Assembly: GCA_017649565.1 (NCBI GenBank)
Contig: JAGCGO010000087.1
Span: 1-44,122, forward strand
Direction of reading: 5' to 3'
Source of the DNA: Fibrobacter sp.
GTDB taxonomy: Bacteria; Fibrobacterota; Fibrobacteria; Fibrobacterales; Fibrobacteraceae
DNA: 44,122 bases
This document shows positions 40,896 through 44,122 of this stretch, one piece after another; the first letter of the stretch is position 1; the number at the start of each line of letters is the position of its first letter. The translations under genes were made by a program, and so were the position numbers. Below the pieces are notes generated by a model, which saw only the letters and a program-made list of their open reading frames with translations, was not told where the DNA came from and did not search any database.

Positions 40896-42098
40896 ATGGC
40901 AGAATTCCTATATAAAGCCACTAACAGCCAGGGCAACAACTTCGAAGGCACGCTGGAAGCCAAGGACAAGGCCGAAGCCGAGGCGCTGCTCCTCCGCCGC
41001 CGCCTGGTCATCGTGAGCCTCAAGAAGAAGCCCACCGAAATCAAGATCAAGATCGGTACCGGCATCAAGCACGAAGACCTCACCCGCTTCACGCGTATGT
41101 TCTCGTCCATGTGCTCCGCAGGTCTGCCGATGCTGCAGTGCTTGAACATCCTCGAAGAGCAGTGCGAAAACCCGGAACTCAAGAACGTTATCCACAAGGT
41201 GACCCAGTCCATCAACGGCGGTTCCTCGCTGGCCGACGCTCTCGCGCTCCATCCGAAAGTCTTTGACGCCCTGTATTGCAACATGGTGGCCGCCGGTGAA
41301 GCGGGCGGTATCCTTGAAGGAATTCTTGCCCGTCTGGCAGAAACCATGGAAAACAGTATGCGCCTGAGACGTAAGGTCAAGAAGGCGCTGACCTACCCGG
41401 TGATGGTTATCATCGTGGGTATCTTCGTGGTGATCGCCCTTATGACGTTTGTGGTGCCTACGTTCGCCGAGCAGTTCGCAGCACTCGATGCCGAACTCCC
41501 CGCCCCGACGCAGGTCGTTATGAGCATATCCGACTTTATCCGTGACAACGGTGCGTTCCTGTTCCTGGGAGCCATCGCCGCGATTGTCGGCTTCAAGATG
41601 GCAATGAAGGTCCCGAAGGTGAAGTTCGCCTGGGACAAGTTCATGCTAAGAGTCCCGAAAATAGGTGACCTACAGATTAAATCCTCCACGGCCAGTTTCT
41701 CGCGTACGCTCGGAACCCTGCTGAACGCAGGCGTGTCCGTGATGGACGCGCTCCGAGTCGTCGCTTCCACCGCCGGCAACATGGTCGTGGAAAAGGCCAT
41801 CGGAAAGATTGCCATCGGTATTGCCGGCGGTAAGTCCATCGCAGACCCCATGGCCGAAGTCGGCATCTTCCCGCCCATGGTTATCCAGATGACGGGCGTG
41901 GGCGAAAAGACCGGTAACCTCGGCGGCATGCTCCTCAAGCTCGCGGACTTCTACGACGAAGAAGTGGACGCGGCAGTGGACGCCGTCGTGAGTATGATTG
42001 AACCGTTGATCATCGTGTTCTTGGGCGGCGCGGTCGGTGGATTGCTGATTGCAATGTATATGCCGATGTTCTCGATGGGCGACGCCATCAAAGGGTGA
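40896..42098 (+). CDS. pilC: PilC, type IV pilus inner-membrane platform protein (type II secretion F domain)
   Basis: This 400-residue membrane protein is the PilC/GspF platform that links PilT/PilB ATPases to the growing pilus. It opens with the typical MAEFLYKATNSQGNNFEG. Two repeated T2SF domains follow: residues about 66-190 (LTRFTRMFSSMCSAGLPMLQCL, AGEAGGILEGILARLAETME) and about 265-390 (SSTASFSRTLGTLLNAGVSVMDALRV, GVGEKTGNLGGMLLKLADFYD). Membrane helices lie near 168-190, 220-240 and 370-395. It starts 4 bp after pilT with GGGG ten bases upstream, so the two form an operon. A repeat-rich non-coding stretch with two terminator hairpins follows. Confidence 0.95.
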   Translation: MAEFLYKATNSQGNNFEGTLEAKDKAEAEALLLRRRLVIVSLKKKPTEIKIKIGTGIKHEDLTRFTRMFSSMCSAGLPMLQCLNILEEQCENPELKNVIHKVTQSINGGSSLADALALHPKVFDALYCNMVAAGEAGGILEGILARLAETMENSMRLRRKVKKALTYPVMVIIVGIFVVIALMTFVVPTFAEQFAALDAELPAPTQVVMSISDFIRDNGAFLFLGAIAAIVGFKMAMKVPKVKFAWDKFMLRVPKIGDLQIKSSTASFSRTLGTLLNAGVSVMDALRVVASTAGNMVVEKAIGKIAIGIAGGKSIADPMAEVGIFPPMVIQMTGVGEKTGNLGGMLLKLADFYDEEVDAAVDAVVSMIEPLIIVFLGGAVGGLLIAMYMPMFSMGDAIKG

Positions 42099-42099
42099 T

Positions 42100-42201
42100 C
42101 TTTCGTCCAAAACGCATCGCGATACTTCGTTGCAGGGCTCCTCACGTATGTTTATACGCTACGTCGCCCTGCGCCTCGTCTCGCTCGGTTTTGAACGAAA
42201 G
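42100..42201. repeat. Nested long inverted repeat after pilC
   Basis: Outer arms CTTTCGTCCAAAAC (42100-42113) and GTTTTGAACGAAAG (42188-42201) pair with one mismatch. Inner arms GCAGGGC (42132-42138) and GCCCTGC (42166-42172) pair perfectly. The right outer arm is repeated at 42447-42460. Confidence 0.8.
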
Positions 42202-42286
42202 CTCGTTCTAAGATTATAATTCAGCGGTTGCGGGTTTTGCTTGGCTTCCGTACGCCTTTAATCATAAGCTCATTGTAGAATTTAAG

Positions 42287-42310
42287 TCCCGCGGTCGCGG
42301 GATTTTTTTT
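42287..42310 (+). terminator. Rho-independent terminator, first copy
   Basis: TCCCGCG and CGCGGGA form a GC-rich stem followed by eight T. It lies 190 bases after the pilC stop and is nearly identical to the copy at 42479-42502. Confidence 0.8.
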
Positions 42311-42478
42311 CAAGCGTTCTTTGTTACTGAGACTCCGCGCTTTAGCGCGGGAAATGGGCGTAGCCCATTGATCGTCGAAGGATGTCGTAATCATATCTTG
42401 TCGGAAACTTGTTTCCGCTACAAGATATAGATTAGGACCTCGCTCGGTTTTGAACGAAAGCTCATTGTAGATTTTAGA

Positions 42479-42502
42479 TCCCGCGGTCGCGGGATTTTTT
42501 TT
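42479..42502 (+). terminator. Rho-independent terminator, second copy
   Basis: The same TCCCGCG/CGCGGGA stem with eight T occurs again, embedded in a repeated context that begins CTCATTGTAGA. Confidence 0.8.
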
Positions 42503-42679
42503 CATACGTTTTTAATGTTCATAGCGTTCTTTGTTACTGAGACTCCGCGGTTTTTGCATTTTTTCATGTCTTTTTTACAAAAAGACAGCTACAGTTGATA
42601 CAGATATTTTTGTTTTGGCAGGCTTTCCTAGTGACTATGGGGTTCGATAGTAGTATCTTTGAAGAAAAAGAGGTTTACC

Positions 42680-43669
42680 ATGAATATCAAGTATTTGTTG
42701 CCCCTGTTTGTCGCCGCCATGATGGCAGCCTGTTCCGACGATGATTCCGCCCCTACCCAGGTACAGGAACCTGTCAGCAACGGCTCGTCCTCCTCTGCCG
42801 ACATTCTGCTTCCGCCGGAACTCTCCAGCTCCGACATGGGTCAAGTCGACGGTCTTTCTTCTAGCGCACCGGCAACCAGCTCTGCAGCCACCGGCGAAGT
42901 CCTGGACGAAAACGGCAAGCTCCTTGTCCTTGACTCTACGTACGAATACATTTTCTACGGTGGAGAACTGACCGGCAAGGAACAGTTCCTGTACGGTCGT
43001 TTCGAAGCCAAGATGAAGATGGCCGCCATTTCGGGCACGGTAAGCTCCATGTTCCTCAACTACGACAATTCCTACAAGCTGGGTGAAGAACCGTGGAACG
43101 AAATTGACATCGAAGTCCTCGGCAAGGACCAGACCAAGTGGCAGTCCAACATCATCACGCGCGAAGCGGACCCCGCAATCAAGGGCACGACCACGTCCGA
43201 GGCGATCCATGAATACGGTTTCGATGCTACGCAGGAATTTCATTTGTACGCAATCGTCTGGACGCCGGAATACGTGGCATGGGAAATCGACAGTGTCGAA
43301 GTCCGCCGCGATACCCTCGGTATGGCCCATGGCACCCATGCCGACGCCGACCAGGTGAAGTTCCTGACCGAAAAGCAGAGCCTCCGCTTTAACCTGTGGG
43401 CATCGAAGACTCCTTCGTGGACGGGCAAGTTTACCGGCGTCGGTCTCCCCATCGAGCAGCAGATCGACTACGTGCGCGTCTATTCCTATGACGAACCGAC
43501 CAAGGGATTCTCCCTCCTGTGGCAGGACGATTTCGATGGCGACGCCCTCAATCCGGATCGCTGGAGCCGCGGAAACTGGACAATGGAACTGGTCGAATAC
43601 CAGATCAGCAATGTCAAGGTCTCCGATGGCATGGCACGTATTATCCTCAATTACGAAAAAACAAGATAA
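42680..43669 (+). CDS. Circularly permuted GH16 beta-glucanase lipoprotein (lichenase-like)
   Basis: This 329-residue lipoprotein has a signal peptide ending MAAC (Cys18) and a Ser-rich linker to about residue 72. The catalytic domain follows. The GH16 active site is EIDIEVLG with Glu141 as nucleophile, Asp143 and Glu145 as acid/base. The strand order is permuted. The chain starts in the domain with YGRFEAKMKMAAISGTVSSMFLNY. The segment that begins ordinary GH16 enzymes (LLWQDDFDGDALNPDRWSRGNWTMEL) is instead at the C-terminus. This is the arrangement of the F. succinogenes 1,3-1,4-beta-glucanase, so mixed-linkage glucan cleavage is likely but not proven; some loops differ. ATG 42680 has AGAGG eight bases upstream. 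The shorter leader chosen here gives a proper signal peptide; an upstream in-frame ATG at 42659 would add seven basic residues. Confidence 0.9.
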   Translation: MNIKYLLPLFVAAMMAACSDDDSAPTQVQEPVSNGSSSSADILLPPELSSSDMGQVDGLSSSAPATSSAATGEVLDENGKLLVLDSTYEYIFYGGELTGKEQFLYGRFEAKMKMAAISGTVSSMFLNYDNSYKLGEEPWNEIDIEVLGKDQTKWQSNIITREADPAIKGTTTSEAIHEYGFDATQEFHLYAIVWTPEYVAWEIDSVEVRRDTLGMAHGTHADADQVKFLTEKQSLRFNLWASKTPSWTGKFTGVGLPIEQQIDYVRVYSYDEPTKGFSLLWQDDFDGDALNPDRWSRGNWTMELVEYQISNVKVSDGMARIILNYEKTR

Positions 43670-43702
43670 GAAAAATTCATAAGATTCCTCCTAACCCCCT
43701 AT

Positions 43703-43733
43703 CCCCGGCCTCCGTGCCGGGGATTTCTCGTTT
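43703..43733 (+). terminator. Rho-independent terminator after the GH16 gene
   Basis: CCCCGGC and GCCGGGG form a 7-bp stem around CTCCGT, followed by ATTTCTCGTTTT. It lies 34 bases after the GH16 stop. Confidence 0.8.
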
Positions 43734-43755
43734 TCCCTCCCCCTAACAGCCTCCG

Positions 43756-43811
43756 GCCTACTGTTTACTAGCCACAAACCACAGTCTACTTCCTACCGTC
43801 TACTGCCTACT
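43756..43811 (+). repeat. Degenerate heptanucleotide array upstream of alaS, 8 units
   Basis: Eight consecutive 7-bp units can be laid out: GCCTACT, GTTTACT, AGCCACA, AACCACA, GTCTACT, TCCTACC, GTCTACT, GCCTACT. The loose consensus is NNCTACT. The array runs directly into TTTTTCTATCTTTA, the likely alaS promoter region. Confidence 0.8.
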
Positions 43812-43824
43812 TTTTCTATCTTTA
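43812..43824 (+). promoter_or_regulatory. Possible alaS -10 region
   Basis: TTTTCTATCTTTA directly follows the heptad array and lies 27 bases before the alaS start. It resembles the TTTTCTATATT boxes before other genes. No -35 is assigned; any would fall inside the heptad array. Confidence 0.3.
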
Positions 43825-43850
43825 CCCCCGAAAAAATAAAGGGATAGACT

Positions 43851-44122
43851 ATGTCCGAAAAAATGACTTCCGCGCAGGTGCGCGAATCTTTCATCAAGTT
43901 CTTTGAATCCAAGGGCCACCTCTTTGTGCGTTCTTCGCCGGTGGTTCCGCACGACGACCCGACGCTCATGTTCACGAACGCGGGCATGAACCAGTTCAAG
44001 GCAATCTTCCTGGGCGACAATCCGAAGGGTTGGAAGCGCGCATGCAACAGCCAGAAGTGCCTCCGCGTGTCGGGCAAGCACAACGACCTCGACGTGGTCG
44101 GCCGTGACAACTACCACCACAC
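43851..44122 (+). CDS. alaS: Alanyl-tRNA synthetase, N-terminal part (cut by window edge)
   Basis: Ninety codons are present of a gene normally about 870-900 codons long. The product charges tRNA-Ala with alanine. The N-terminus is diagnostic: [50 protein letters not shown] is class II motif 1 of AlaRS, followed by [26 protein letters not shown] leading to motif 2. The VGRDNYHHT form resembles the Bacteroidetes and eukaryotic enzymes (VGxDxYHHT) rather than the GRTARHHT of many proteobacterial and Gram-positive ones. AAGGGAT lies about eight bases before ATG 43851. The gene continues beyond the right edge. Confidence 0.96.
   Translation, partial: MSEKMTSAQVRESFIKFFESKGHLFVRSSPVVPHDDPTLMFTNAGMNQFKAIFLGDNPKGWKRACNSQKCLRVSGKHNDLDVVGRDNYHH

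Larger units (their letters stand above)
42181..42549. repeat. Structured non-coding repeat island between pilC and the GH16 gene
   Basis: The 580-bp gap has no convincing gene. Direct repeats are TCGCTCGGTTTTGAACGAAA plus GCTC at 42181-42204 and 42440-42463, a 26-bp unit starting GCGTTCTTTGTTACTGAGAC at 42314-42339 and 42524-42549, and two nearly identical terminator modules. Hairpins lie between them: 42335-42350 (CCGCGC/GCGCGG), 42353-42369 (AATGGGC/GCCCATT) and 42393-42428 (ATATCTTG/CAAGATAT, extended through GGAAAC/GTTTCC). The whole resembles a composite intergenic repeat (BIME-like) rather than a coding region. 42553-42679 shows nothing beyond A/T-rich sequence and the GH16 ribosome-binding site. 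Confidence 0.75.

Noticed and set aside
42221..42505. 94-codon reverse frame with a repeated KKNPATAG peptide
   Set aside because: The peptide repeat is the translation of the duplicated terminator modules; the DNA is better explained as a structured non-coding repeat.

Overview
The window looks like a chromosomal segment of a Fibrobacter species (phylum Fibrobacterota). Two things point there. Five genes carry the Fibrobacter succinogenes major paralogous (FISUMP, TIGR02145-type) domain. A family 16 glycoside hydrolase also has the circularly permuted strand order known from the F. succinogenes lichenase. Most genes are GC-rich with strong C/G-ending codons. The first 3 kb and the gene at 24942-26441 are visibly more AT-rich. 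No rRNA, tRNA or CRISPR array was seen.

Layout. 1-3034 is an accessory stretch: the end of an IS3-like insertion sequence abutting a decapitated ORF6N-type gene, a PDZ lipoprotein and a HAD phosphatase. 3228-8183 is one giant reverse-strand gene fusing a DnaQ-like exonuclease, a RecQ helicase and a UvrD-type helicase. 8306-13607 holds a double-FISUMP lipoprotein, glucokinase and a membrane PAS protein with no output domain. 13621-22795 is a tightly overlapped recC-recB-recD operon. 23048-28545 holds a DUF58 protein, a frameshifted small membrane gene, a Vat/CatB-type acetyltransferase, another FISUMP lipoprotein, and an EF-G paralogue whose coding sequence contains 19 heptanucleotide repeats. 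28803-30269 encodes a protein with three RNA polymerase alpha-CTD-like modules. 35799 down to 30273 (reverse) is a possible long transcription unit: cysteine desulfurase, tcdA, Y-family polymerase, YolD-like protein, a 14-residue-repeat protein and two FISUMP proteins. 35988-43669 (mostly forward) holds a TTG-initiated micro-ORF, a FISUMP protein, epmA, two thioredoxin-like genes on the opposite strand, pilT-pilC, a structured repeat island and the permuted GH16 lipoprotein. The window ends in the 5' part of alaS.

Themes. DNA repair is heavily represented: RecBCD, the exonuclease-RecQ-UvrD fusion, and a Y-family polymerase with YolD. Secreted or surface lipoproteins form a second theme. The most unusual signal is a recurring 7-bp periodicity. 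Three unrelated heptanucleotide arrays occur: inside the EF-G-like gene, between the polymerase stop and the yolD start, and just upstream of alaS. Because 7 is not a multiple of 3, the in-gene array is a candidate phase-variation switch.
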